Assembly: GCF_009729205.1 (NCBI RefSeq)
Contig: NZ_VTHB01000002.1
Coordinates: 372,001-436,000 of the forward strand
Source: Mycobacteroides sp. CBMA 271
GTDB lineage: Bacteria > Actinomycetota > Actinomycetes > Mycobacteriales > Mycobacteriaceae
Length of the DNA: 64,000 bases
Direction: 5' to 3'
Part shown: in pieces, positions 8,967 to 17,724 of the stretch
Layout: each line of letters opens with the position of its first letter
Numbering within the stretch: position 1 is the first letter of the stretch
Translations under genes and position numbers: made by a program
Notes under the pieces: model-generated
What the model was told of the DNA's origin: nothing
The model's input: only the letters and a program-made list of their open reading frames with translations
Database searches by the model: none

Positions 8967-10412
8967 ATGCAGGAATTATCCGAGACGACCTCGGTGGGTA
9001 ATCGACACTTCAACATGCAATCTGGGCACCACGGCACCAGATGGGTGGCACGGCTCTTCGGTTCGACACCGCCCACCGCAATCACCGGCATCCTGGTCTG
9101 CACGGTTCTGCTGGTGATCGAGTCCGCAATTACGGTTCTCTTGCGCAGGATGGTGCCCACCGAACATCTCGCGGCGATCTACCTACTCGGAATCCTTGTC
9201 GTGTCGGCGATATGGCGGTTCCGTCTAGCTCTCGTCATGTCGATCGCCAGCGCGGCCGTTTTCGACTGCGTCAGGCACTGGCCAACAGTGCATCTGCTGT
9301 CCACCGAGCAACCTAACTTGATCACGCACATCAGTTTCCTGGTGGTGACCCTCACCGCAAGTGCCCTGGCAGGGCTCGCTCGTGCCGGCACTACCGAAGC
9401 CGATCGACGCCGGCGCGAGGCCGCCGCTATCGCACACCAACAAGCCGCGCTGCGGCGAATAGCGACGTTGATGGCAAGCAATGCCCAGTCCACCGCGCTG
9501 CACTCCGCGGTCATCGACGAGGTCGCGGGCTGCTTTAGCGCGAGGACGGCGGTGTTAAGTCAGCTCCATCCCGGTGGCGAGGATGTCGTCCTGGCGTCGC
9601 GTGGCGAAGCCGTCCCGCATGATCTCGACCTCTGGGTGACGGCACCGATCCTCGTCAACGGGACCCAGTGGGGCGCCCTCACCGTCTCCAGCAGCGCATC
9701 GACGACACCTGTCACGGATATGCAGGCGGGGGTTCGCGACTTCGCAGATCTGGTAGCCACCGCTCTTACCAACACTGCCGCTCGGCAAGAGCTCGCCACG
9801 TCACGTGCGCGCATTGTGACGGCCGCCGACACCGCTCGACGCAAGCTCGAACGCGACCTTCACGACGGCGCTCAACAACGACTCGCGTATCTGCGACTCA
9901 AACTCGGTATGGTCCGCGCGTCACTACCTTTCGAACTCGTTGATCTTCGCCATGAGCTCAACGACCTCGACGCCAATCTGGCGGAAGCCACCCGGGAATT
10001 GCAAGAATTCTCCAGGGGAATACATCCCGCTATATTGGGCCAAGGGTTGGGCCCGGCCATACGCACGCTTGCACGGCGCTCAACCACACCGGTACACACG
10101 GAACTAAATCTGAGTGCAAAACACCCCGATTCCGTCGAGATTGCCGCCTATTACATCGTCGCCGAGGCGCTCGCGAATTCTGCAAAGCATTCACACGCAA
10201 CAGAAGTCCGCATCACCGCCCAGGAAACCGCCGCCCGAATCCTTATTACCATCGACGACGACGGAGTCGGAGGAGCTGAGCCCTCAGACGGCACGGGATT
10301 GATTGGGCTCATCGACCGGGTAGAAGCGCTCGGCGGCCGACTCGATATCCGCAGTTCCGTCGGTCGGGGCACATCGATGACCGCCACCATCCCCCTGCAG
10401 CAACCCACCTAG
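8967..10412 (+). CDS. Membrane sensor histidine kinase, NarL-type (HisKA_3)
   Basis: About 481 residues. After a short tail come four hydrophobic segments (about residues 30-130) resembling the DUF4118 sensor region found in KdpD-like and actinobacterial kinases. A GAF-like region follows (about 165-270). The dimerisation helix has the phospho-acceptor His in ERDLHDGAQQRLAYL, and the ATPase domain has the N-box EALANSAKHSHA and G-boxes DDDGVGG and GTGLIGL. It should phosphorylate the divergently encoded LuxR-type regulator. The frame is open upstream to 8652, but the promoter element at 8888 argues for the ATG at 8967. Its last 129 bases lie opposite the end of the WhiB gene. Confidence 0.88.
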   Translation: MQELSETTSVGNRHFNMQSGHHGTRWVARLFGSTPPTAITGILVCTVLLVIESAITVLLRRMVPTEHLAAIYLLGILVVSAIWRFRLALVMSIASAAVFDCVRHWPTVHLLSTEQPNLITHISFLVVTLTASALAGLARAGTTEADRRRREAAAIAHQQAALRRIATLMASNAQSTALHSAVIDEVAGCFSARTAVLSQLHPGGEDVVLASRGEAVPHDLDLWVTAPILVNGTQWGALTVSSSASTTPVTDMQAGVRDFADLVATALTNTAARQELATSRARIVTAADTARRKLERDLHDGAQQRLAYLRLKLGMVRASLPFELVDLRHELNDLDANLAEATRELQEFSRGIHPAILGQGLGPAIRTLARRSTTPVHTELNLSAKHPDSVEIAAYYIVAEALANSAKHSHATEVRITAQETAARILITIDDDGVGGAEPSDGTGLIGLIDRVEALGGRLDIRSSVGRGTSMTATIPLQQPT

Positions 10413-10682
10413 GTTGTCTCGTTCCCGCGGTGTGAGGGCACCCCACACACCGTGACGTTCACCTGCGGTCAGGGCATAGATGCCGCAAGGTTCCGACACC
10501 GGGCATGACCGGCAGATACTCTTTGCCCGCATCTCTCGAACCATTCGCGATCGGCCAACTTCGTAGTCAGCGATGAAGAAGGTCTCGGTTGGCATTCCTC
10601 GACATCGCGCTTGACTCCACCACTCGGGGCAGTAGTCGGTAGATGATGTGCCGCGAGAGGCCGAGGACGCGGGAACCTCCAT
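10284..10682 (-). CDS. WhiB-family iron-sulfur regulator
   Basis: A 132-residue WhiB protein. Four cysteines (C27, C57, C60, C66; spacing C-x29-C-x2-C-x5-C) should bind a 4Fe-4S cluster. The family's tryptophan turn appears as GVWGALTPRER rather than the usual GVWGG. There is no WhiB7-like AT-hook tail; instead about 40 extra C-terminal residues extend antisense into the histidine kinase gene. The ATG at 10682 is chosen over a TTG at 10745. It is the last gene of a same-strand run with a porin and two secreted proteins, 59 bases after the previous stop, so it may be part of that operon or its regulator. Confidence 0.88.
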   Translation of the reverse strand: MEVPASSASRGTSSTDYCPEWWSQARCRGMPTETFFIADYEVGRSRMVREMRAKSICRSCPVSEPCGIYALTAGERHGVWGALTPRERDNLGGLLQGDGGGHRCAPTDGTADIESAAERFYPVDEPNQSRAV

Positions 10683-10741
10683 TCCCGTAGGACCGGCAGT
10701 CCCACGATCAAACGGTCCCGGCAGATGGGTTCGAGTCCGCT

Positions 10742-11311
10742 TCAATTCGCGGTGTCCGGTAGCGCCAGGGAGCTCCGGGCGGGCTGCCTGGCCTCAAGAC
10801 CGGGCATGGGTTGCGCAGGCATGCGCCCGGACGGAGCGGGATCTTCGAGCCCGACGGATTGCCCGGTGGCAGGGTTTTGCCGACCGATTGCGGATGTCGC
10901 TCCCGGCAGCACGCCGCCGGCCGCATCGGGCGCCGAGGTCGCTTGCATGGGTGAACCGGTACGCACGCCCAACACCTGCCCACGCGGACCGGCCTCTTGT
11001 GGTTTCACGACGACATGCTTCAACTGAACGCCGAGACGGTCATCCGGTAGGCCGATGTGCGAGGACTCGGGGTCTGCATTGGTCATGGCCCCGACGCCGC
11101 CAGCGTCAAGGACCCGAGGCGGCGGGGTCAAGGAGAAGACTGTCTGAAACCCGTAGGCGCCCGGGAAATAGCCGATATAGCCGGGCGGGTTGTAAATCTG
11201 GCCTGTTGGGTCACCCGGAACCGAGGGGTCGGCCGCTGCGCTCGGCGCCCCGGCTAGGGCTGCGGCGATGAGCGCGAGGAACATTGCGGTTCGCGTTAGG
11301 TGTGCTCTCAT
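10742..11311 (-). CDS. Secreted proline/glycine-rich protein, paralogue of the adjacent gene
   Basis: A 189-residue protein with a Sec signal peptide (TRTAMFLALIAAALAGAPSA, then AADP as the likely cleavage region). The mature part is proline/glycine rich and has no membrane segment. From about residue 45 the elements PPGYIGYFPGAY, PRVLDAGGVGAMTN and LGVRTGSPMQATSAPDAAGG align with the neighbouring 187-residue protein, so the two arose by tandem duplication. An AAAGGA ribosome site precedes the ATG at 11311. A longer frame running upstream to 12013 is overlap with the neighbours. Function is unknown; an exported envelope or porin-associated role is suggested by position only. Confidence 0.82.
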   Translation of the reverse strand: MRAHLTRTAMFLALIAAALAGAPSAAADPSVPGDPTGQIYNPPGYIGYFPGAYGFQTVFSLTPPPRVLDAGGVGAMTNADPESSHIGLPDDRLGVQLKHVVVKPQEAGPRGQVLGVRTGSPMQATSAPDAAGGVLPGATSAIGRQNPATGQSVGLEDPAPSGRMPAQPMPGLEARQPARSSLALPDTAN

Positions 11312-11328
11312 GCTGTGGGTCCTTTGTG

Positions 11329-11892
11329 TCACTTCGATGCGGTGGGGCCCAGGTCCGGGCCACTGTTCAGGGAACTCGGTCCCACGGTTCCGTTCGCCTC
11401 GGGCTGGAGTGACTCGCCACCGACGGGCAGCTGCTTCGCTTTCCCGGCGTAGGGGTCTTCGAGGCCGCCACCGGGACTCCCCGCCGGCATCGTGGACCCT
11501 GGCGTCACGCCACCGGCAGGGTCGGGCGCACCGGTCGCTTCCATCGGCGACTCCGGGCGAACCCCGAAGGCGTTCCCCACCATCGAGCGCCGCTGGGGTT
11601 CGATACCGAGCTGGGAGCCCGGTAGCCCAAATGCCGCAGACTCCGCGTCGGTGTTGGTCATGGCGGCGACCCCAGCCGTGTCGAGTACGCGTCGTGGCCG
11701 CATCCAGAAGCCAAGGATCCAGGTGTAGGCACCCGGTTGATGGCCGATCCTGCCCGGCATGTTGTGGTACGGAAGCCCGTCGTAACCGGGCGGAGGCCCG
11801 GGGGGTACCGGATCGGCGGACGCGTTGGGCGCGAGGAAGAGGCCTGCGCCGATGATCGAGATGACTGCGCCCATGGTGACGCGTGATGTCAT
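11329..11892 (-). CDS. Secreted proline/glycine-rich protein, paralogue of the adjacent gene
   Basis: A 187-residue exported protein. The signal peptide is TMGAVISIIGAGLFLAPNASA, followed by the mature start DPVPPGPPPGYDG. It shares the blocks PGxIGxxPGAYxxxxxF, RVLDxxGVxAMTNxDxES and FGVRPESPMEATGAPDPAGG with its downstream neighbour. It lies 18 bases downstream of the MspA-family porin gene and 17 bases upstream of its paralogue, all on one strand, so the four genes are probably co-transcribed. The middle holds the only clearly hydrophobic or aromatic stretch (WILGFWMRP), which could contact a partner. No known domain is recognised. Confidence 0.82.
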   Translation of the reverse strand: MTSRVTMGAVISIIGAGLFLAPNASADPVPPGPPPGYDGLPYHNMPGRIGHQPGAYTWILGFWMRPRRVLDTAGVAAMTNTDAESAAFGLPGSQLGIEPQRRSMVGNAFGVRPESPMEATGAPDPAGGVTPGSTMPAGSPGGGLEDPYAGKAKQLPVGGESLQPEANGTVGPSSLNSGPDLGPTASK

Positions 11893-11910
11893 GGCTTGTA
11901 TGTCCTTGCT

Positions 11911-12567
11911 TCAGATCTTGGTGGGTTCGCCATAGATGGCGTAGGACGAATGCGCCGACGTGGTCGAGATCCGCAGGTACGCATATGACCGGATGGTGAC
12001 GTCGCCGCCGCAAGCGTCTGCCTTGACATGCAGATTCGTGACATCGAGAGTGGCGTGCCCCGACGGGTCGAGCCCCATATTCGACATGGGCAGGTCGACT
12101 ATGACCCCGGGTTCGAGGACTGTCTGCGCATAGCCGGTCACACCGCCGCCCACCGATCCGCCCACCGAGCTGCTTGTCCCGAGGCTCCCGGTTCCGCTCA
12201 CCCCGCCGGAGGCCGCGCCACCGAATTGGAGGCCGCTGGAAACATCGGATTGGCAGCCAAGCTGGTATCCCATGATGAACAGACTGTCGAGGATCGATCC
12301 TTGGCCGCCCTCGACTCGCGCTGAGGCATAAAGGGAAACGAAAGCCTCGCGGGAGTTCTGTGCAGCGGCGAGATTCGGGATCGAGTTGACGACCTCGTTG
12401 TAACTAGAGAGGTGAATATGCCACCCATCCGGAGTCACCTGGTCGATGCCTTCCGGAGCCATATCCACAGGTTCCGCAAAAGCTGCGGGCGCCTCGGTTG
12501 CGGCCAAACAGCACACCACCGACGCGATGCAGGCAGTGCGGATCCATCGAACGAACATTCCTGCCAT
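11911..12567 (-). CDS. MspA-family mycobacterial porin
   Basis: A 218-residue outer-membrane porin precursor. A signal peptide (about residues 1-31, ending AAFA) leads into the mature protein. Family hallmarks are the MGYQLGC strand and the C-terminal barrel end, where IRSYAYLRISTTSAHSSYAIYG matches the position of MspA's last strands, with the final residues EPTKI. The central glycine/serine-rich SGGVSGTGSLGTSSSVGGSVGG region matches the variable barrel/constriction part. MspA proteins form octameric channels for hydrophilic solutes. The two cysteines (in LGCQ and DACGG) are unusual for the family as I know it and may form a disulfide. The ATG at 12567 has a GGAGG site seven bases upstream. 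It heads the cluster with two secreted proteins and WhiB. Confidence 0.86.
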   Translation of the reverse strand: MAGMFVRWIRTACIASVVCCLAATEAPAAFAEPVDMAPEGIDQVTPDGWHIHLSSYNEVVNSIPNLAAAQNSREAFVSLYASARVEGGQGSILDSLFIMGYQLGCQSDVSSGLQFGGAASGGVSGTGSLGTSSSVGGSVGGGVTGYAQTVLEPGVIVDLPMSNMGLDPSGHATLDVTNLHVKADACGGDVTIRSYAYLRISTTSAHSSYAIYGEPTKI

Positions 12568-12792
12568 GTTGGCCCTCCAGGTGATTAATGAAATCTGCTA
12601 TGCCCTGATTCATTGAGCGAGAACATTCGATACAGAAGGGGTTGAATATCGCCCCAAATGGATAGAGAGCCGTTCAATGTGGAGATACAAGGAACTATTC
12701 CCCATTAGCGATTACATGCCAGAACGCCAGTTACTCAACCCTTCAAATCAGATTCACTCAATTTCCCAAGCCGAATCGGACCCTACCCAAGC

Positions 12793-12824
12793 AATGGTTA
12801 ACATCATTACGACTAATGGTTAAC
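12793..12824. promoter_or_regulatory. Direct repeats AATGGTTAAC, two helical turns apart
   Basis: AATGGTTAAC occurs at 12793-12802 and again at 12815-12824, 22 bases apart. This spacing would put two protein copies on the same DNA face. Each repeat contains the palindromic core GTTAAC. They lie about 230 bases upstream of the porin start and 400 upstream of the exporter start. Confidence 0.4.
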
Positions 12825-12972
12825 TTTGATCGAACCGGGTATATATGCAGGACATCCTCTATTCCCATTTAGGGCTCCCTTCAATTTCCCTATGCGGAAT
12901 GCTGCTATTCGACATGGAGGCTGTCCCCCATACGGCCGATGGCGGGAGAATCCAGCAACCTGCGGCCTCGTA

Positions 12973-13002
12973 GCAGCTATACCGGCTAGCCGGTATAGCT
13001 GC
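12973..13002. repeat. 30-bp perfect palindrome
   Basis: The palindrome is centred on GGCTAGCC with outer arms starting GCAGCTATACC and no loop. A stem without a loop favours a dimeric protein-binding site or a cruciform rather than a terminator. It is 219 bases upstream of the exporter start. Confidence 0.6.
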
Positions 13003-13220
13003 GTGAAGCCAGCCCGACACCGCTACGGGCGTCAACCCCGACGACAAACAGCGGGGCGCACGGGGACTCTAGAGAGAACAGATCGCACAACCCCGGCCAC
13101 AACTGAAATCTGCAGATCCAGTAGTCGACTGGCATACGCGCCAGCCGACCAATCAGACGGTGCTCACGTAGGACACGAAACACTCTGGTAGACAGGAATG
13201 TACCGATATCCACAGTAAAC

Positions 13221-14645
13221 ATGCTGCGCCGCAAGGAAATCCATACTGACCAGCGCTATCGGTGGTGGATTCTCGCCATAGCATGTGCCGTAGAGATGAT
13301 GCTGGTGATCAACAGCAGTATCGTGTCCGCGGCCCTGCCGGCGACACAGGCCGAACTAGGTTTCAGCGACGATGGCCGCCAGTGGCTGGTCACCGCTTAC
13401 GTGTTGACCCTTGGCGGACTTCTCCTGTTCGGCAGTCGAGTCGCAGATCTGTGTGGTCTGCGCCGCGCCCTGTTGATCGGGTTAGCGGGATTCGCGGCGG
13501 TATCTGTCCTGGGAGGCACTGCTGGCAGCCTTTCCGAACTAGTGGCGGCTCGCATAGGACAGGGATTGTTTGGTGCGCTCTTGGCCCCAGCCTCAATGTC
13601 CTTGGTTACTAACAGCTTCCGCGATTCGCCCCATCAGCGGCACGCCTTTGGGGCCTTCGGGGCAGTAATCGGTGCCGCGAGCACCGCCGGCTTGTTTGTT
13701 GGGGGAGCTCTGACCGAGCTGATCGGTTGGCGCTCGGTGATGTATGTCAACGTCATCATGACTGCGGTCTCGTTTGCCGGAGTCCTCTTCTTCGTGCGCG
13801 GAGGTACCGAAGAGCGGCGACCTAAACTCAGCCCAGTGGGGACTCTCCTGGTCACCGGTGGCCTGTTTACGATCGTGTTCGGGTTCTCACGCGCAGAAGT
13901 ACGCGGATGGGCCGCCCCTATCACCCTTACGTCGTTTGCCGTAGGGCTGACATTGGTCATCCTCTTCTTCTGGCAAGAATATCGCAGCACGAATCCTCTT
14001 CTGCCGTTGCGATTTTGGTGCAACCGTGCGCGAGGGGCCGCTCTGCTAGCGATGTTTTTCGCCAGTGCGGGGCTGTTTGGTGTGGTCCTTTCCCTGATGT
14101 GCTACCTGCAGCTGTCGCTGCATCTCGATCCGTTGTGGGCCGGACTAGCGTTCCTACCGTTCTCCGCTGCGGTCATACTTGCCTCGATAGTCGGCAACAG
14201 CCTTATTCTGCCCAGATTCAGTGGCCGGACGGTACTCGTTGTCGGGTCTCTCACCGCCGCAATGGGATTGGTCATCCTAAGCCATATCGGACTACATACC
14301 CGGTACGACTTGGTCGTGCTACCCGGACTGATCATCGGCGGGCTGGGTAAGGGACTACTGTTCGGAGCCTCTACCCACGGCGCCACCGTCGGAATCCATC
14401 CCGATGATTCCGGAATCGCCTCTGCCACTCTGAATATCATGCATCATGTGGGCGGTTCCATGGGAGCAGCGTTGTTGAGCACAGTCGTCGCATCCACCAC
14501 TGCCGCATCTATCAACAAGCATGGGCCCGGCGACCCGGGTGCTGTTGCGGGATACTCAGCGGCGTTCCTGGTAGCGGCCGGAAGTTGCCTCGCCGCTGCC
14601 GCCATAACTCTGATTGTCTGCCCCGCCAGTCGGGAGCGTGGTTGA
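13221..14645 (+). CDS. DHA2-family MFS exporter
   Basis: A 474-residue transporter with 13-14 predicted membrane segments, the size and pattern of EmrB/QacA-type drug:H+ antiporters. The first segment ends LVINSSIVSAALPATQAELGFS, the DHA2 form of motif D1. Motif A follows as GSRVADLCGLRRALL, and motif C-like glycine/proline spacing (GAVIGAASTAGLFVGGALTE) lies in segment 5. The substrate is unknown; family members export cationic drugs, antibiotics or lipids. Codons such as TTA and several A/T-ending ones occur more often than in the core genes, consistent with acquisition. No regulator is adjacent, but the upstream gap has operator-like repeats. Confidence 0.9.
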   Translation: MLRRKEIHTDQRYRWWILAIACAVEMMLVINSSIVSAALPATQAELGFSDDGRQWLVTAYVLTLGGLLLFGSRVADLCGLRRALLIGLAGFAAVSVLGGTAGSLSELVAARIGQGLFGALLAPASMSLVTNSFRDSPHQRHAFGAFGAVIGAASTAGLFVGGALTELIGWRSVMYVNVIMTAVSFAGVLFFVRGGTEERRPKLSPVGTLLVTGGLFTIVFGFSRAEVRGWAAPITLTSFAVGLTLVILFFWQEYRSTNPLLPLRFWCNRARGAALLAMFFASAGLFGVVLSLMCYLQLSLHLDPLWAGLAFLPFSAAVILASIVGNSLILPRFSGRTVLVVGSLTAAMGLVILSHIGLHTRYDLVVLPGLIIGGLGKGLLFGASTHGATVGIHPDDSGIASATLNIMHHVGGSMGAALLSTVVASTTAASINKHGPGDPGAVAGYSAAFLVAAGSCLAAAAITLIVCPASRERG

Positions 14646-14707
14646 TGTCGAGCAGGGATGCCTGCCACACGGCGTAGACACTGCGGCCGTGACCGAGATC
14701 GGGCTAA

Positions 14708-15097
14708 CTAGGACGCGGTGTTCCCGCAAACGACACCCTCGTTTTCGCACTCCGCACCCGTCTCGTCGGGCATCTGGACCCATTCGGATTGGCCATGTTG
14801 GCTCTGGACCCGATCGGGATACCAGATGCCCGTTCTACAGACGACCCCCCTGTCCATACACTGCGGACCCGTGCCTCCCGGATGATCGACCCACCCGCCA
14901 CCCTCATCGCGTGGCTGCTGCGCCTCCGACGGTGCCTCACCGCCTTGCAACAATTGCCCATCATGCGTACCCCCCGGCGCCGGCTTCGGTGTGGGGGCCA
15001 GTGGTACAGCATTTGCGACGCCAGGGGCAAGTATGCAGAACGCAGCACTCAACGCGGCGGCGGCCATTACCCGAGGGATTCGACCTGTTCTCAACAC
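14708..15097 (-). CDS. Small secreted four-cysteine protein with internal duplication
   Basis: A 129-residue protein starting at GTG. The signal peptide ends near APGVANA (about residue 30). The mature part contains two copies of a short unit: WVDHPGGTGPQCMDRGVVC and WVQMPDETGAECENEGVVC, each with a C-x5-GVVC-like cysteine pair. Four cysteines suggest two disulfides and a compact extracellular protein. No known family is recognised. It converges on the DHA2 exporter gene with a 62-base gap and no obvious hairpin. A longer extracellular partner or enzyme activity is not indicated. Confidence 0.72.
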   Translation of the reverse strand: MLRTGRIPRVMAAAALSAAFCILAPGVANAVPLAPTPKPAPGGTHDGQLLQGGEAPSEAQQPRDEGGGWVDHPGGTGPQCMDRGVVCRTGIWYPDRVQSQHGQSEWVQMPDETGAECENEGVVCGNTAS

Positions 15098-15367
15098 TTC
15101 TTGATTCCGCTCTTTTCTCAGGTACTCGCTTCGGAGCTGGGCGCTTAGCGCCCACTGAGATAGTGCGACTATTCGGATGGGCCAGCATCCCTGCGAGCAT
15201 CCGTCGAGTGTGGGGGTCCGCCTCCAAATTGGGTCTCACCGAAACCACTTGAGGCGACCCGATGACAGGCGGACGGGTCCCCTCACACGGAAACCAGGAC
15301 ACTCTTCACCGCAGAGACCGCGGCCCGGTATTACGTCACGAAAAGTCGACGCTCGGCGAAAGGTCTA

Positions 15368-17188
15368 TTACCCCAACCGCTGCTTGAGCGCGTCGAACTC
15401 GTCCTTGACGCCGGTCGGCAGCTTGTCGCCGATGAACTCGAACCACTCCTCGATGAGCGGCAGCTCCGCCTGCCATTCGTCGTTGTGCACCGCAAGCGCC
15501 TCGGCGACATCGGCTTCGTCGACGTCCAGACCCGCCAGATCCAGATCCTCGACGGCGGGGACGGTACCGATCGGGGTGGAAACACCGTTGGCACGGTGCT
15601 CGATCCGGTCCACGATCCACTTGAGCACGCGGCTGTTCTCGCCGAATCCTGGCCACAGGAACCGGCCGTCATCGCCACGACGGAACCAGTTGACGAAGAA
15701 AACCTTGGGCAGCTTGGACTCGTCGGCCTGCTTGCCGATGTTGATCCAGTGGTTCAGGTAGTCGCCCACGTGGTATCCCATGAACGGCAGCATCGCCATT
15801 GGGTCGCGGCGCACCGCGCCGACCTTGCCCTCGGCGGCCGCGGTCTGCTCCGAACCCAGTGTGCCGCCGATGAACACGCCGTGCTGCCAGTCGCGAGCCT
15901 CGGTCACCAACGGCACAGTCGTCTTGCGGCGGCCACCGAACAGGATCGCCGAGATCGGCACACCCTGCGGGTCATCCCATTCGGGGGCGAGGATGGGGCA
16001 CTGCGACATCGGTGTGCAGTAACGCGAGTTCGGGTGCGCCGCTTTGGTTTCGGTTTCCCGCAGGACCCAGTCCTGACCCTTCCAGTCGATCAGGTGCTCG
16101 GGCTCGCCCTCCAAGCCTTCCCACCACACGTCGTTGTCGTCGGTGCGCGCGACGTTGGTGAAGACGGTGTTACCGGCCTCAATAGTCTTCATGGCGTTGG
16201 GGTTTGAGCTCCAGTTGGTGCCCGGTGCGACACCGAAGAACCCGAACTCCGGGTTGACGGCGTACAGGCGGCCGTCCTTGCCAAAGCGCATCCAGGCAAT
16301 GTCATCGCCCAAAGTCTCTGCGCGCCAACCGGGAATAGTCGGCTGGATCATCGCGAGGTTGGTCTTGCCACACGCCGACGGGAAGGCCGCGGCCACGTAG
16401 TACGCCTTATTCTCCGGCGAGATGAGCTTGAGGATCAACATGTGCTCGGCAAGCCAGCCCTCGTCGTGCGCCATCGCCGAGGCGATGCGCAGCGAGTAGC
16501 ACTTCTTGCCCAGCAGCGCATTGCCACCGTAACCCGAACCGTAGGACCAGATTTCACGTGACTCGGGGAAGTGAGTGATGTACTTGGTGTCGTTGCAGGG
16601 CCACGGCACGTCGTCCTGGCCTGACTCCAGCGGCGCGCCGATCGAATGCAGTGCCTTGACGAAGAAACCGTCCTCACCCAGCTTCTCCAGTGCCGCGGCA
16701 CCCATCCGGGTCATCACGCGCATGGAGGCGACGACGTACTCCGAGTCGGTGATCTCCACGCCCAGCTTCGGATCTTCCGCGCCCAGCGGACCCATGCAAA
16801 ACGGCACCACCCACATGGTGCGTCCGCGCATACTGCCGCGGAACAGCTCGGTCATGGTCGCCCGCATCTCGGCGGGTTCCACCCAGTTGTTGGTGGGGCC
16901 GGCATCCTCTTCGCGCTCCGAGCAGATGTAGGTGCGCGATTCCACCCGTGCCACGTCAGAAGGGTCGGACAACGCCAGGAACGAGTTGGGGTGCTTCTCG
17001 GAGTTCAGCCGCTGAAACGTGCCGGCCGCAACCAGCTGCTCGGAAACGCGCGCAAACTCCTCATCGGAACCGTCAGCGAACGCCACTCGGTCAGGTTGGG
17101 TCAGCTCAGCGATTTCGCGAACCCAGGCGAGCAATCCCGCATGCTTTGTGGGAGCGTTGTCAAGACCGGGAATGGTCGCTGCTGTCAT
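15368..17188 (-). CDS. pckA: Phosphoenolpyruvate carboxykinase (GTP)
   Basis: A 606-residue GTP-type PEPCK matching the usual mycobacterial length. It converts oxaloacetate plus GTP to phosphoenolpyruvate, GDP and CO2, the gateway to gluconeogenesis during growth on lipids. The P-loop is FPSACGKTN, the nucleotide/metal region is [11 protein letters not shown], and the active-site segment [11 protein letters not shown] carries the reactive cysteine region. The ATG at 17188 is preferred to the one at 17197 because an AGGAG site lies about nine bases upstream of it. An intergenic stretch of about 170 bases precedes it. Confidence 0.97.
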   Translation of the reverse strand: MTAATIPGLDNAPTKHAGLLAWVREIAELTQPDRVAFADGSDEEFARVSEQLVAAGTFQRLNSEKHPNSFLALSDPSDVARVESRTYICSEREEDAGPTNNWVEPAEMRATMTELFRGSMRGRTMWVVPFCMGPLGAEDPKLGVEITDSEYVVASMRVMTRMGAAALEKLGEDGFFVKALHSIGAPLESGQDDVPWPCNDTKYITHFPESREIWSYGSGYGGNALLGKKCYSLRIASAMAHDEGWLAEHMLILKLISPENKAYYVAAAFPSACGKTNLAMIQPTIPGWRAETLGDDIAWMRFGKDGRLYAVNPEFGFFGVAPGTNWSSNPNAMKTIEAGNTVFTNVARTDDNDVWWEGLEGEPEHLIDWKGQDWVLRETETKAAHPNSRYCTPMSQCPILAPEWDDPQGVPISAILFGGRRKTTVPLVTEARDWQHGVFIGGTLGSEQTAAAEGKVGAVRRDPMAMLPFMGYHVGDYLNHWINIGKQADESKLPKVFFVNWFRRGDDGRFLWPGFGENSRVLKWIVDRIEHRANGVSTPIGTVPAVEDLDLAGLDVDEADVAEALAVHNDEWQAELPLIEEWFEFIGDKLPTGVKDEFDALKQRLG

Positions 17189-17368
17189 CGAGAGCATCTC
17201 CTAGTTGATACCGAGCACGGTACGCAGTTGCCGCACCGGCGCTGGCCGGGACCTTGGTATATGAGGTTAGCGCCGACGATGTTCTTGGTGAAATGGGGTC
17301 ACTGACAGTTAGTCATAGGCTCGACGATGCACGAGCCAAGGTGAGACCCGCCGAAGGTGAACCACGTA

Positions 17369-17719
17369 CTACTTTTCGCCGACGCGGCCGTGCTCGATGA
17401 GTTCCCAGTGGGCACCCGATCCGCGAACCCAGGTCTCATAGGTGCCGTCCGAACCGAAGGTGGTCACCTTGTCGGCGATGCCGTCCTCGTTGAGATCGGA
17501 GACGACCGTAAGCCCCTCGGGTTCATGCAGGGCAATGGTGTCGCCGATGCCGTCGTGGTCGGTGTCGATGAGGTCCCTACCCAGGTCCACCAGCTCGCCG
17601 CCGTTGGGCAGATACATGTGGTGATCGAGGTGCAAGTCAGGGCTGAGAGCGTGCCCCGGTTCAGGCACTCCCTCGTCCAGTCCTCCAGGTAATCCCTGGT
17701 CGAATCCGTCGATCATCAC
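17369..17719 (-). CDS. Small acidic protein with Asp-rich EF-hand-like repeats
   Basis: A 116-residue acidic protein without a signal peptide. Two segments, DTDHDGIGDTIAL and DLNEDGIADKVTTF, have the D-x-D/N-x-D-G-x-x-D pattern of calcium-binding dockerin/EF-hand-like loops, each followed by a beta-prone stretch. This resembles DUF6802-type proteins seen in actinobacteria, assigned from memory. It begins (GTG, or the next-codon ATG) five bases after the stop of the GTPase-like gene on the same strand, so it is probably the last gene of a three-gene operon. Confidence 0.7.
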   Translation of the reverse strand: MMIDGFDQGLPGGLDEGVPEPGHALSPDLHLDHHMYLPNGGELVDLGRDLIDTDHDGIGDTIALHEPEGLTVVSDLNEDGIADKVTTFGSDGTYETWVRGSGAHWELIEHGRVGEK

Positions 17720-17724
17720 CCCGC

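Larger units (their letters stand above)
12568..13220. other. 653-bp regulatory gap between porin cluster and exporter
   Basis: No convincing gene: the frames present have poor composition. GC content is visibly lower around 12600-12880. It contains the likely porin promoter, two AATGGTTAAC direct repeats and a 30-bp perfect palindrome, listed separately. Confidence 0.6.

Noticed and set aside
11312..12013. Long N-terminal extension of the second secreted protein
   Set aside because: It runs antisense-frame-like through the paralogue and porin; the signal peptide begins at 11311.
12826..13191. 121-residue frame in the gap upstream of the exporter
   Set aside because: Arg/Pro-rich random-looking translation, no ribosome site, and it crosses the perfect palindrome.
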